Below are positions 22,760 to 33,126 of a stretch of DNA of 64,000 nt, piece after piece. Source of the DNA: Micropterix aruncella (taxonomy: Eukaryota > Arthropoda > Insecta > Lepidoptera > Micropterigidae). How positions within the stretch are numbered: the first letter of the stretch is position 1; every line of letters starts with the position of its first letter. Location of the stretch: the NCBI GenBank assembly GCA_944548615.1, contig OX155967.1, forward strand, positions 4,057,722 to 4,121,721. The letters are read 5' to 3'. The notes under the pieces are model-generated. The model had not been told where the DNA came from and searched no databases. It saw only the letters and a list, made by a program, of their open reading frames with translations. A program made the translations under genes and the position numbers.

Positions 22760-23761
22760 TTAAGGCGACATGAGACCTTGTAAAAATATCCGAAATGGGC
22801 GGGGTCAGTTTAGTAGCGTTCGACCAATAAAAATCCAGCGTTGACGAAGCGTCAGGCACAGCTATCACGTCCGCTCGCACCAGCGACCAGGCGAATACTG
22901 AACTTTCTATCAAAGCGCTAGCACAGAATAGCTATCTTTGCGCAGTGGTAGTATAAAATGAACGGCTACTCGTCCCTCCTTTTCGCAACCTTTATGGCAA
23001 AAGAAGATTGATTTGGCTTATCCCTCATATATTCAACAAAATTCCTCTAAATTTAAAAATGTACAAAAAAAAAAGAATTAAAAATAGTTAGCTTTAAAAT
23101 AAGTGAAAGTGAAACACGCGTGTAAATGATACGAATAAGATTCATATTTTATTATATTAGCATTAAGTACGTTCATCTTTTTATGTAAATATTATCAAGG
23201 GGGTGGCTTTCTGTACCGACTAATCCTTACTAATGTAGCAGATAATGCAGCAGATATATTAAATATGGTCAAAATGGCCACTAAAGCTTCACTGAAAGTC
23301 ACCCTATCATAATCTCCAGCAAGTAAGCCTTAGCCTTGGCTGGATTTTATACAAAGCTGTATTTAAAAAAAATGGGTATTAAATAAAAAAAAAAAATATA
23401 AGGGTGTTAATGTCAAAGCACGTTTAGAATAACTCAAAGAGCGTACTCACATTTTAATTAATTGTAATTAATTTAGGGCCTAAATAAAAAACGTGGCTAA
23501 GCGCGACACTAGAGAATTAACCAGTCAATTTAATAAAAAATAAAACACACTCACCGCTTACATTGTAGCAGTAATCGCGCCTGAAAATTTTCGAAATCAG
23601 TTTAAAGCCTTAATGTCCAAGGCAATGAGCAACTTTTTGAATCCAAATTGTAAATTGGTTCCTTATAGAATTTTTAAAAAATAAATGCCTATATTTTTCA
23701 AAAAATTCATAAAACTAAAATGCTTCAGATATGGATATTCCCAGGTACCATGTTACCTTAA
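22760..23761 (+). mobile_element. TTAA-flanked MITE, copy 1
   Basis: Begins ttaaggcgacatg and ends catgttaccttaa, so a short terminal inverted repeat (ggcgacatg) sits inside TTAA, as in piggyBac-type insertions. The body matches copy 2 at 56826-58574: caataaaaatccagcgttga, gcgctagcacagaata, agccttaatgtccaaggcaa. Copy 1 has a 420-bp segment (22976-23396) missing from copy 2. No transposase is encoded. Confidence 0.8.
22976..23396 (+). repeat. A-tailed extra segment within MITE copy 1
   Basis: Absent from MITE copy 2, where the flanks join directly (gtggtata-agggtg). It starts near ctactcgtccctccttttcgcaaccttt, split by me as a pyrimidine-rich 5' end, then atggcaaaagaag, and ends in aaataaaaaaaaaaaa. 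A pyrimidine-rich start and an A tail are what a retrocopied mRNA or SINE would show. No protein was recognised. Confidence 0.5.
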
Positions 23762-23990
23762 GAAACGTATACGATCATTTCCCAACCCCTCCGGCTTTCG
23801 CCGCACGATGCACAGACCGCCCAGCAGCGCCCGAAGGTCACCCCCCAGAGGATCCGATACATCTGTCCACTACACTGCCGCGACAGGGGGAACAGAGTCC
23901 TTTTCAGATTACACCTTCTTCGAGGAGGCTACGGGATGGCAGTTAAACCATGAGTTAGCCGACCCAAGATAACGAGCAGATCTATCTAAT

Positions 23991-24522
23991 GGCCCAACCT
24001 GCATCATGCATGATCCGATGGCAACCTGCAGTTGTTGTTTATTAGGAATCCTATTTTTGTTTCCCGTCCTTTTATCTTATTCCATATTAGGAGCCATATT
24101 CCACCGGGACACCATGGTGGCGCAGCCAGTCGCGCTATCGTGGTGTCTTTGAGCAACCAAGTCGAGACACCAGATAGATACCAGAATCGATTGCGACATT
24201 TATTTTTAAATCTCAGGTCTTTAAGGGGTCATCCTTTAAAGGGGTAAATTTAGACAGGACAAGTAGCGATTGCCTTATCGCAAACGCTTAACGAGATGTC
24301 AGCAGAGTTTTGCTACTCACTTATGATCTTATTATTATTATAATAATATGATCTTATTATTATTTATGTATATACGATATATCTACGAGGGGTTATGCTT
24401 TTATAGGTTTCAGGCTATTTCTTGAAAATATTTTACTTAAAATAAAAATCTACGTGCATCTAATTTGGCCCTGGTATATATAGCATTACCACATTCACAC
24501 AAACACACGCAAACAATTGATT
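23991..24522. other. Intergenic, unassigned
   Basis: Contains a small palindromic phrase at about 24224-24246 (cctttaaagg). No gene or element end recognised. Confidence 0.3.
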
Positions 24523-24835
24523 TTTCACTTGGAAGATGAGAAGCGCTTTATAATATGGAAATGTGTAGTATACTAAGTGATGGATGGTTTTTTCTTCTTT
24601 TAACTTGATTTTCCCTTTAACAAGGCGATGCAATGAGTATAGCCTGCGTCTAGTAAGTTTAAAATTAAATATTATCATTGTGTCTATCCAAGAGCTTCTA
24701 TAACAAATCAAATCAAGTTTATTAATCCAAGTCTAAAAAATCAATTTCAAAACCTTATATATACTTGTTTAGACAATAGTACACAATACTTTGGAAACAA
24801 AATATTAAAGAATTCGATTATAAAATCCAAACAAC
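24523..24835 (+). repeat. Rep-J dispersed repeat, copy 1
   Basis: Matches 26541-26837: cacttggaagatgagaag, agtatagcctgcgtctag, aatagtacacaatacttt. Non-coding in both copies. Copy 1 is uninterrupted and shows what the target of the PLE dimer in copy 2 looked like. Confidence 0.8.
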
Positions 24836-25342
24836 AAAACTAGCGATTATGGAAACGATATAACGTTTTAGTGTAGGATTAAAATACTTCTAAAATCGCT
24901 ACTAAAAGTTTCCTAAGTATCTCACCACATTGGAATATAATTATAAAATGAAACCACTCATAACGAGGATATTTCGTTCCAGACTCTTACTCGTTAAGCG
25001 AAACACTCGTTAAGGGAAACCTTTTTTCCCATACTCGTTATGAGAGGTGCAAATTACTCGTTAGTAGGAATTTCTGCGAATTACTCGTTATGAGAGGTGC
25101 GCGTTATGAGAGTTTCTATTGAATTAGATACTAAAACTACAAAGTGGATCAAATTATTTGACTTTATATAGTAAAAAAAAATACTAACTTATTTTAAAAC
25201 ATTTTGATGCGACAAATATCAATTAAGGTGCAATGATATAGAAAAAAATATGGTCCTACAAATATAAATTATAATTGATTATTGAAGAGAAAATAAAATA
25301 GTTCCAATCACAGTCATTAAAATCGTAAATACTTCAAGGCTA
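24836..25342. other. AT-rich intergenic
   Basis: Short internal repeats of ttactcgttatgagaggtgc occur twice at about 25038-25100, with further actcgtta units around them. Nothing else was recognised. Confidence 0.4.
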
Positions 25343-26215
25343 ATGATGACATATGGCCTAATGTTTTGGGGAATGGCGGCAAATTCGAAGAGGATTCTTA
25401 TCTTTCAGAAAAGGGCTTTACGCAGTCTTTACAGAGCTTCCCCAAGAACTTCGTGTAAGCCGTTTTTCATCGAGTCGGGAATCATGACGATGTACTCGTG
25501 CTATATCCAACAAAATATTATGTCCGCAAGTAAGCACATATCGGATGTCACGGCGAATAGCGATTTCCATCAACACAATACAAGAAATAAATTTGATCTA
25601 CATCTAAATCGGCACAGGCTTAGTAAAGTGCGCAACAGTTTCCTTCACCAAAGCCTGTGTTATTATAACAAGGTCCCAACACATATCAGAAGTCTTGGAG
25701 AGAACCAATTCAAAAAAATCTTATTTAGTGGCCTAGTCAAGAATCCGGTATATGACTTAAGAGATTTGGATAATGATGAATTCTTATTCCAAGAGCATCC
25801 TAATGTAAAATAACGGAAAATTCATGATAATCAACTTTGCCAAAGAGCGTAATTTTTATTTTTATTTTTATCGACGACGGCTATATTGGTAGATTTGACA
25901 ATTAATTTAAATTTAGATATTTTTGGTATACACCCTTCTATTTTCATGACCATCATATTATTGCCTTGATAATTATGACTACAGACATTGAGCTCTTTTT
26001 TTGATCAGCAATTTTGATTATTAGATTATTTTCTATTTATCAATGGTTTTCAAACCAATTATAATTAACTAAAATTATTTATATTGCCACAACTATATCA
26101 TGATAGTTAATATTCTTTAATTAATTACATTATTTAAAATTTTAGAGGCAAAGACGCATCCAAGTGTAGGAAAGCCTACCTACTGGAGCAGAACTAAATT
26201 GTAATTGTAATGAAG
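25343..26215 (+). pseudogene. LINE RT C-terminal fragment and 3' UTR
   Basis: 157 open codons (stop at 25811-25813) with TYGLMFWGMAANSKRILIFQ, HNTRNKFDLHLNRHRLSKVR and LCYYNKVPTHIRSL: the tail of a CR1/Jockey-type RT lacking the catalytic core. The 3' UTR ends in gcatccaagtgtaggaaagc and an (attgta) tail near 26215. The same terminus recurs at 45.9 kb behind a related fragment, which fixes the family 3' end. Confidence 0.8.
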
Positions 26216-26239
26216 AAAATCAAAATGGGAATTGTCAGT

Positions 26240-26530
26240 TACCTAATTAAAATTCTTTGATATTATAAAATCCTCTGTCAATTAAATGGTCCTTTAGTTT
26301 GTACTTATACTGGGGTATTTTCCCGTTTTAACATATATTTTTAATATTTTCTGGTAGTTTATTATAATATACCATTCCAACGTAGTTTGGATCTCTTTTA
26401 GATAATTACAAAGATTGTCATGGTAGTAAAACATTATGATTACCTCTGTTAAAATGAGAGTGAATTTCCTTTTGAATCGTCAACTTTCCTGTATTTATTA
26501 ATAGGTATTATGTCTCCAAAGCCATAGGCA
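26240..26530 (-). pseudogene. LINE ORF2 C-terminal fragment
   Basis: Minus-strand reading gives YVGMVYYNKLPENIKN and, in another frame, LKDHLIDRGFYNIKEF, the usual last block of CR1/Jockey-type ORF2. Stops and frame changes show it is decayed. Confidence 0.6.
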
Positions 26531-26540
26531 TTGTGTGCAA

Positions 26541-26837
26541 TTCACTTGGAAGATGAGAAGCCCTTTATAATATGGAAATTTATAGTATACTAAGTGATGG
26601 TTTTTTTAGTTGTCTTAACCTAATTTTCACTTCAATAAGGTGATGCAATAAGTATAGCCTGCGTCTAGCAAGTTTAAAATTAAATATGATCATTATGTCT
26701 AGCCAAGAGCTTCTGTAACAAACCAAATCTAGTTTATTACCCCAAGTCTAATCACTCAATTTCTAAACCACATACATGCTTGTTTAGAAAATAGTACACA
26801 ATACTTTGAAAACAAGATATTAAACAATTTAATTGCA
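26541..26837 (+). repeat. Rep-J dispersed repeat, copy 2, cut by a PLE dimer
   Basis: Collinear with copy 1 at 24523-24835. The match stops at aatttaattgca, where the inverted PLE pair was inserted, and aatttgattgca reappears on the far side at 28201-28212. Confidence 0.8.
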
Positions 26838-26965
26838 ATCGAAGACTATCGCGGTTGTTTGACATTATAAATAGGATAGAAAACGAATTTACCGCGTGAA
26901 ATTTGTAGCACCCGACGTTTCGGTGACGTTGCAGCCGCCGTTTTCCAGGGTAGATTGAAGGGTTG

Positions 26966-27544
26966 TCAATCCGTTGTTTTGCGGGTAGGCCGCATACCGC
27001 CTCCGACACTGCGTAGGTTATAACGGTGGTGGGGGGCCGGGCTTGGAGCGCGGGAATTTTGAAAATCCGTCTTGCACACAACACTCACTGTATCCTGTTT
27101 TACGTCTTTGCGTTCGGCGTTCGGCGGCGGGAACATTTTAAGAAGAGGGTTCCACGTAGAAGAGAGTTTGTAACCGTCGTCTCTGTTAAAGTTCGGGGTT
27201 CTTCTTATTTCAATGGCTTCCCGGATCATGCGAGGAAAGTAGAATTGTTCTTTGGATAGCACAATGGGATTTTGAAACTGCATCCTGTGTTTACTACCGC
27301 TATCCAATATATGCTCGCAGATCGCCGATTTTTCTCGCTGAACGTTTTTAACAGCTTTGATGTGTTCTGATAGTCGCGTGGCTATGGGCCGTTTCGTTTG
27401 TCCAACGTAGGCTAGACCGCAACTGCATTCGACTTTATACACACCCGGGGTTTGCAGTGGTATTACATCCTTTACAGGCCTAAAAAATCGAGCTATATTT
27501 TGGGTCGGTTTGAAGATCGTTTTTATATCGAATCTGTTTAGCAT
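26966..27544 (-). CDS. PLE GIY-YIG nuclease segment, minus arm
   Basis: 193 codons, open. GIY-YIG motifs: GVYKVECSCGLAYVGQTKRP, then RLSEHIKAVKN, ICEHILDSG and an acidic REAIEIRRTPN (Glu of the active site). In a complete PLE this domain follows the RT; here the RT is missing. The tail is basic and Pro-rich (PAPHHRYNLRS). Differences from the other arm are a few substitutions (for example SKHRMQ against SNHWMQ). Confidence 0.85.
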   Translation of the reverse strand: MLNRFDIKTIFKPTQNIARFFRPVKDVIPLQTPGVYKVECSCGLAYVGQTKRPIATRLSEHIKAVKNVQREKSAICEHILDSGSKHRMQFQNPIVLSKEQFYFPRMIREAIEIRRTPNFNRDDGYKLSSTWNPLLKMFPPPNAERKDVKQDTVSVVCKTDFQNSRAPSPAPHHRYNLRSVGGGMRPTRKTTD

Positions 27545-27582
27545 GCTACTTATTCAAACCGACCCAAAATATAGCTCGATTT

Positions 27583-28101
27583 TTGATGCCTGTAAAGGAT
27601 GTAATACCACTGCAAACCCCGGGTGTGTATAAAGTCGAATGCAGTTGCGGTCTAGCCTACGTTGGACAAACGAAACGGCCCATAGCCACGCGACTATCAG
27701 AACACATCAAAGCTGTTAAAAACGTTCAGCGAGAAAAATCGGCGATCTGCGAGCATATATTGGATAGCGGAAGTAACCACTGGATGCAGTTTCAAAATCC
27801 CATTGTGCTATCCAAAGAACAATTCTACTTTCCTCGCATGATCCGGGAAGCCATTGAAATAAGAAGAACCCCGAACTTTAACAGAGACGACGCTTACAAA
27901 CTCTCTTCTACGTGGAACCCTCTTCTTAAAATGTTCCCGCCGCCGAACGCCGAACGCAAAGACGTAAAACAGGATACAGTGAGTGTTGTGTGCAAGACGG
28001 ATTTTCAAAATTCCCGCCCTCCAAGCCGGGCCCCCCACCACCGTTATAACCTACGCAGTGGCGGAAGCGGTATGCGGCCTACCCGCAAAACAACGGATTG
28101 A
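27583..28101 (+). CDS. PLE GIY-YIG nuclease segment, plus arm
   Basis: Mirror copy of the minus arm, about 172 codons, also open. The same Cys, Tyr, Arg and Glu positions are kept. It starts in PLE sequence (FKPTQNIARF lies in frame just upstream), so the ATG/TTG start is incidental. Confidence 0.85.
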   Translation: MMPVKDVIPLQTPGVYKVECSCGLAYVGQTKRPIATRLSEHIKAVKNVQREKSAICEHILDSGSNHWMQFQNPIVLSKEQFYFPRMIREAIEIRRTPNFNRDDAYKLSSTWNPLLKMFPPPNAERKDVKQDTVSVVCKTDFQNSRPPSRAPHHRYNLRSGGSGMRPTRKTTD

Positions 28102-28212
28102 CAGCTCTTCAGGCTACCCTGGACAACGGCGGCTGCAACGTCACCGAAACGGCGGGTGCTACAAATTTCACGCGGTAAATTCGTTTTCTATCCTATTTAT
28201 AATTTGATTGCA

Positions 28213-29544
28213 TAAACAAAAAATGCATAGATTTAATCCATGCGAAATTATACGTATTCAGAAATAATAAATGTGGCTTTAAAAGTTCTAACCAAATTTT
28301 ATGTAAAAGAAAGCAGTTTTTGGCTCTCCCAAAAGTTGCCATTTTTGACAAATGAGGTTTATTATTTTAGCCATCGATATTTGGTTGTGTTAATTTTTTA
28401 TATAATATGTCGATATGTCGAAAAAGGAGTACCTACATGAAGGATTTTGATGATATTTTGGGAGTTATAAAATCGCCTGGGGGGTTTCATGGAAAAGGTC
28501 CATGATGTTTGGAATTTCTTAGTTCACTTTTGCACACTGCTTTGAAGTATATCGAGCTTATTAATGTATGTTTATACTTTCATTTTTTTACGTACGAATT
28601 AAGAACAGTGTTTAGAGATTTTGTTTTTCTTTAATCAATGCATAATGAGGGATTGGACATATCATTGTCATTTTACTTATATTTATTTAATTTCCTTAAT
28701 GGATCATTTTTAAGTCAGTAAATGTATTTTAATTATTTCCCCACGTTTAAATATTTGGATTATTGCGATTATATTAACAAAGTTGTAACCATACATAGAT
28801 AATGATACTTCTGTTTTTTTTAATATTGCAATTGATCTATAATTAATTGAATTGATATCGATTGATTGAAAATATTCTTATGCATTAATCATATGGTATG
28901 ATTATTGTCTAGCTGACGTGTACGTAACCGTGAAATATATGCTCATTTGTGAATTATTCATATTGAGAACCACTAATGATGCCTCGATGAAATGAGATTA
29001 TTGCTCCTTTTATTAGAATGAGAATATAATGACTGACAAAACCTATTCGTAATGAGGTTACAAACAGATGATATCTCAAAATTTTCCTCTTTCGTTCGTA
29101 AAGGACTACACAAAGTAATTTCTCAAATTTGAAATATAATGGGTGAGATTATAAAGGCGAAAGGAGGATGGCAAATCTCCAAAGTAGGATTGGCAAAATG
29201 TATGGACGCGTCTCCATCACCAATAACGATCAGGCATATGTCGTTGGAAACCTATTTACATTAGTGTCATTTTTGCTATAGTGGTCAGTCTTAAATCATT
29301 GTGGGGGAAAAGCTACATCTAAAAAAAACCTGTGTCACTATATGAAAACCGACAATTATCACCAGCTGGTTATGTTTCACGTCGCCATAACTCCTTTTTG
29401 CGAAAAAGAGCCACCAAAATAACAATTGTGACGCATTTGTTATTTTAAAATAATAGTTTTGGTTAAGCATTTAATAAAGACATTTTCTGCATATAGTTCC
29501 GTATATTGTGATAAAAACATCGAAATGATTGAATAAGCGAGTTT
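28213..29544. other. AT-rich intergenic
   Basis: 1.3 kb without a recognisable protein, RNA or element end. The longest frames are short and low in complexity. Confidence 0.35.
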
Positions 29545-29790
29545 TTTTCAGTTCGCCAACTTTCTAATATTTATTCATTATTATATTAATTGTTTTACGA
29601 GATAAGGTTATAATGTTTGATATTTCAAATGTCAATGCGATCATTTTAGAGTTCTTGTTTTAATGATCCGTATAGTGGTTTATACGGTTTTTCTCAAGGC
29701 CGTCGATTCGCGCCAATTTCACGCTCGACTGTTTCACATTCGAAAGGTACGGGCGAGGTTTTACTTCGCAAGTCGAGGGGTTAACACGTA
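29545..29790 (+). repeat. Rep-F related dispersed repeat
   Basis: Shares ttattcattattatatta, gagataaggttataat, atgcgatcatttta and tttttctcaaggcc with 45640-45870, and more distantly the ordering of 51.4 and 55.9 kb. Non-coding. Confidence 0.6.
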
Positions 29791-29954
29791 ATAACGATGT
29801 TTTAGTGTAATAAACGAATTTTTTAGATGCTATGTCATAGGCTTTTGTTTTCGCTGTAACATTTTTCAACAATGATTTGAGACTGATCGACATGTCACAT
29901 GAATGACAGACAGTTATTTGTGGTGTGGACGTTTTGTCGCATCCTCTTTTTTAC

Positions 29955-30080
29955 CACAGGTCACCGGCGTTATCCAAGGTGATTCTTTTTCCTTGTTCCT
30001 CTCAGTTAAGAAAATATCACCTCTATGCCGACGATGTCCAAATAAACTCTAACTTTCATCCAGAATATATGATACAGCAA
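29955..30080 (+). pseudogene. LINE RT fragment around the YADD box
   Basis: Translation across a frameshift gives GVIQGDSFSLFLS and then LRKYHLYADDVQINSNF. This is the block between the P-Q-G loop and the catalytic YADD of a CR1/Jockey-type RT. Only about 40 codons remain. Confidence 0.65.
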
Positions 30081-30589
30081 TTGCTTCTGTAATAAAGCTC
30101 TGTTGATGATATATTTACATATATTTTTCTATTTTGCAATTTTAATCTTAAATTATTCTACTGAAAATTACAAATTATTATTACAAATTATTTATTGAGT
30201 TCAAATTTTGAGTAGATTCAATATACAAAAGTCTTAACCTAACTAGGCTGCCGCCTGTTCCAAGGTAGACAATTTATTTTAATTATCCTAAGAAATCTAT
30301 ATATTATGTAAATAAATAAACACATAATAAATCTATATATTATATTTATATAAATAAACAAAATCATACTTAATTTGATAGAAATATCTTAATTACCTAA
30401 TTAAAAATTCGTCCGAAAATGTCATCAAAATTGCCAATAAGCTATTATTTTGTTTTAAAACATGATAAAGGATAAAGTAGCATAACCTAGTACATATAGT
30501 AATTATAGGAAGACATACTATAAGTGAAAATGAATTTTGGTAAAAGTTTTGGTCTAATTTTTAAATATGTTTGGTCAGAACAGGCGGCT
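30081..30589. other. AT-rich intergenic
   Basis: A local duplication of ataaatctatatattat with ataaataaaca occurs at about 30290-30360. Otherwise unassigned. Confidence 0.35.
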
Positions 30590-31020
30590 AACCGTCAATT
30601 GTATCACAAGGAGCAAAATAATATTTTTACGGCGAGGGCGCTTTTTTGAATCCAGAGCGAAGTCAGGGATTCTAGAGTAGAATCCCGAGCGTAGCGAGGG
30701 ATTATTTAGTAGAATCCTGAACGTAGCGAGGATGGTTGGTACTTCAAAGAGTGGATGGTTGTTTAGCTGTGGCTAAGTACTGGAAGTAGGCCAAAAACAC
30801 AGATTCTGAAAAATTCTTGGTGCCTCTTGCATTTCTCCATTCAATTAAAATTTCCATAGGCTTTCATATATTTCTCCCGGGATTTTGCAGGTAATAGATA
30901 ATCAATCACATTTCTTGCCTCAGTTCTAATGCTTTCAGGAGTTAAATCTATAATTTCACTGTCACTTGAAGAATTCATTTTTCAAAACAAAACGATGAAT
31001 TTCTTACAATCCGTGAAAAT
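30590..31020 (-). mobile_element. Crypton-like (tyrosine recombinase) remnant, copy 1
   Basis: Contains an N-terminal coding remnant (30744-30978), then on the same strand 31-bp units of gtagaatcc/gcgtagcgaggg and the block cgagggcgcttttttgaatcc. The non-coding part recurs at 61256-61450, where gattgtatcac and gtgatacactc face each other as inverted ends. Class assignment rests on protein style alone. Confidence 0.55.
30744..30978 (-). pseudogene. N-terminus of a Crypton-like recombinase, frameshifted
   Basis: Starts MNSSSDSEIIDLTPESIRTE and continues with VIDYLLPAKSREKYMKAYGN. After a one-base shift near 30843 it reads IEWRNARGTKNFSESVFLAY and then ends PSTL-stop. The pattern LLPxKSRxxYxxxYxxFxxWR...NFxExxLLAYF...PSTL is typical of the N-terminal core-binding region of Crypton/zf-MYM-type tyrosine recombinases. 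The catalytic R-H-R-Y half is absent. Confidence 0.6.
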
Positions 31021-31245
31021 TGTCGAAAACCCGGGCGACAAAAACAATTGACGTTCGCGCGTTTTTAATTTCATTTGTTTTTTTTTATTCAGCCGGCGGC
31101 GCGACTAGGGGCCGTCGTACCAGCCAGTCTTTATTCAAACAATATTTGCGTTCGATTTCTTCGGCGCTAAAGACTAAGATGTTCCAAATTCAAGAAGTGC
31201 GCCGCAAAGATAAATTGCGTCTCACTTATTCAAAAAGTGAGCCGC

Positions 31246-31448
31246 AAAGATATTTGCGGCGCACTTATAAAGTTTCTTATAGAAAACACCACTTTTGGGC
31301 GCACTTAAAGGCGAACCAAGTCGTCCTTTTCGAATAGATGGGATGAAAAGATAATTGCGGGGCACTTATAAAGTTTCTTATAGAAAACACCACTTTTGGG
31401 CGCACTTAAAGGCGAACCAAGTCGTCCTTTTCGAATAGATGGGATGAA
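31246..31448 (+). repeat. Two tandem 101-bp units
   Basis: The unit starting gcacttataaagtttctta recurs exactly 101 bp downstream (31261 and 31362), with very few differences. It is preceded by shorter related pieces (gagccgcaaagatatttgcgg). The purpose is unknown; a transposon subterminal region or small satellite is possible. Confidence 0.85.
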
Positions 31449-31741
31449 ACCAGGTTTTAATTATTCCTGAATTTGTTGTTCATTGTTTATGGCGAATATC
31501 TTGCTCTCTTTGCTCTGCCGAAGATATAACCTGTCGATCTCGTTTTGTTTACTAAGCAGAGTGCCCACCCCCGCGCTCTCTTCAGCATACTCCGCACTGT
31601 CTCGCTCACCCACTCGGCATGTACTTATGAACCGATGCCGAGCGCAACTCGCTCGCGCTGTGCGCGTCGTCTGTTGTTGCCGAATTTCGCCGTAGATTTT
31701 TTTGCGAATATAACTGTGCTTTAACTTTTATTAAATTAAAA
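31449..31741 (+). promoter_or_regulatory. Possible 5' flank of the MADF-like remnant
   Basis: Pyrimidine- and CG-rich segment (ctctcttcagcatactcc, gccgagcgcaactcgc) leading to a Kozak-like aaaatgtcc at 31739-31747. A promoter role is inferred only from position. Confidence 0.25.
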
Positions 31742-31797
31742 ATGTCCAACAAGTGGGACCACGAAACGACAGTTAATACAAGTCTGTAAATGATATC

Positions 31798-32458
31798 TGT
31801 GAGGGACCACCCTCACTAGACTCCGAGTTGTGCGGTGTGAGGTGGTGGTATCAACTTACGAGTTATTTCCGTATTGAAAGGCGGTTTTGATTGAAGTAGA
31901 AGGTATTTATTGATTGCAAGTTTAATAGTAGTAGAAGGTATTTATTGATTTGCCAGTTATAACGCTTGCCGAACAGGTTATGTTGTCGCGAGTGTCGCGA
32001 GGAAACCCGATTAGAAGCGAATTTAAAGGTTGGAGGATCGTATTTGCCGGTGAGTAACGAGTGCTCGAATAGGTTATCGAGACGCGAGGGTTGCGCGACG
32101 GAGGTTATATGGGAATAGTGGATAAAGGAATTCTTTACCAGTCACGAGGACATTGAAAGGTAAGGAAAGGAAACCAAGGAGCCGGATTCGTTGACGCACC
32201 TCGTGAGAGGGGTACCGAATATGCCGTCGCAACCTTGGGGGAAGGTGATCACTCGGGGAATGATACTTTGGTTGCTTTTTCGCCGATTTATATAGGCCGT
32301 TAAATGATGCAATCCGAAATATTCCGAGTAAAAGTATTGTTTCATCGCGCTGATTCATCGCTGCACGGGTTAAAATAATAGCTGAATTGTGCCAGTGTAT
32401 TTCACTGGAAATCGATGCATTTGTTGATCGCATGTAATGGTACTTAAGGGCCATTACA
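31798..32458 (-). mobile_element. Solo LTR of an LTR retrotransposon
   Basis: 661 bp with TG...CA ends (TGTGAGGG to CCATTACA on the plus strand), a 4-bp TATC duplication on both sides (31794-31797, 32459-32462) and no internal coding region. The minus strand carries a good core promoter, so transcription was probably leftward. It interrupts the MADF-like remnant. A 4-bp duplication fits the gypsy group. Confidence 0.7.
32258..32295 (-). promoter_or_regulatory. TATA box and initiator in the solo LTR
   Basis: On the minus strand cctatataaatcgg (about 32282-32295) is followed about 30 bases later by TCATTC (complement of 32258-32263), which fits the arthropod initiator TCAKTY. The spacing is canonical. 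Confidence 0.6.
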
Positions 32459-33126
32459 TATCCATGCTTATGGAACTTTCAATCACCCGACCATAAAATT
32501 AGGCAAAAACTCGATGCGGCGTTTGCTTCTATTGATCTGGAAATTAATATAGCCGATTTCGGAGTGTAGGAGGTTAAAAAAAATAAAATACTTGAGATCA
32601 ACCCACAGCGAATAGAAGAAAAAATAGAAGATTCCAAGAAATCTGGATCTTAGGAGTTTTCCGAAAAAAAGTTTTATTTCTATTCATTTTGAAACACAAA
32701 TGTTTACGAAACTTGGCCTTCGGAACTGAACTGATTCACCCGGAAGCAAAATGAATGTAAACACCTATTCGCTTGCCTGCTGTCTCGGGCGAGTACCAAT
32801 TTGCTGTCTCGCCGCTGTATACTCGGTGCGTGTGATCAAGGCATTAGCTCTAGCGGTATGCGCACGCTGTCATCTCCGCCGGCATGTGTGCCTAGCCAGG
32901 GGCGAATCTACATATATAAGGGCTTTTTGGGCTGCAGCCCAGGGCCCCGTGCATATAAAGGGCCCCAGCCTCCATTGAAAACAATGGACAATATTGTAAA
33001 CCGAGTTCTTACCGAGGCTAGTGCCTTGTCAATAGATAACTAGTAATGAATGTTTGTTTAAATTTTAATTTATATTAACTAGCTTTACAATTATTATCAA
33101 TACTTGCTTAATTAAGCTACTAATTA

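Larger units (their letters stand above)
22641..23990 (+). repeat. FB-A, old copy split by a TTAA-MITE
   Basis: Left piece 22641-22759 (cgtggcgtcctttgccc, gtcatttcaatagaagca) and right piece 23762-23990 (ctttcgccgcacgatgcacagaccgcccag) are adjacent parts of the FB-A consensus. The MITE at 22760-23761 sits between them. Both are heavily diverged. Confidence 0.6.
26838..28200. mobile_element. Inverted dimer of PLE 3' ends
   Basis: Two nearly identical arms of about 650 bp (26863-27507 minus; 27551-28200 plus), each a GIY-YIG coding segment and PLE 3' UTR, meet 5' to 5' at about 27508-27550. The whole is flanked by a 12-bp duplication with one mismatch (26826-26837, 28201-28212) inside Rep-J. 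The left arm keeps about 25 more terminal bases (atcgaagactatcgcgg) than the right. One insertion event of an already paired structure is the simplest reading. Confidence 0.85.
31742..32653 (+). pseudogene. MADF-domain protein remnant split by a solo LTR
   Basis: MADF proteins are Myb/SANT-like DNA-binding factors, frequent in insects and in PIF/Harbinger transposons. 31742-31786 encodes MSNKWDHETTV, the usual MADF opening. After the LTR, 32489-32653 encodes KLDAAFASIDLEINIADFGV, then (after a stop) EVKKNKI and IEEKIEDSKKSGS, the usual end of the domain. The central part (YxxxxCLW) is missing and stops interrupt the rest. Host gene against transposon origin cannot be decided. Confidence 0.6.

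Noticed and set aside
32074..32454. A 126-codon minus-strand frame
   Set aside because: It lies inside the solo LTR, spans its promoter and has no domain; LTRs of this type are non-coding.
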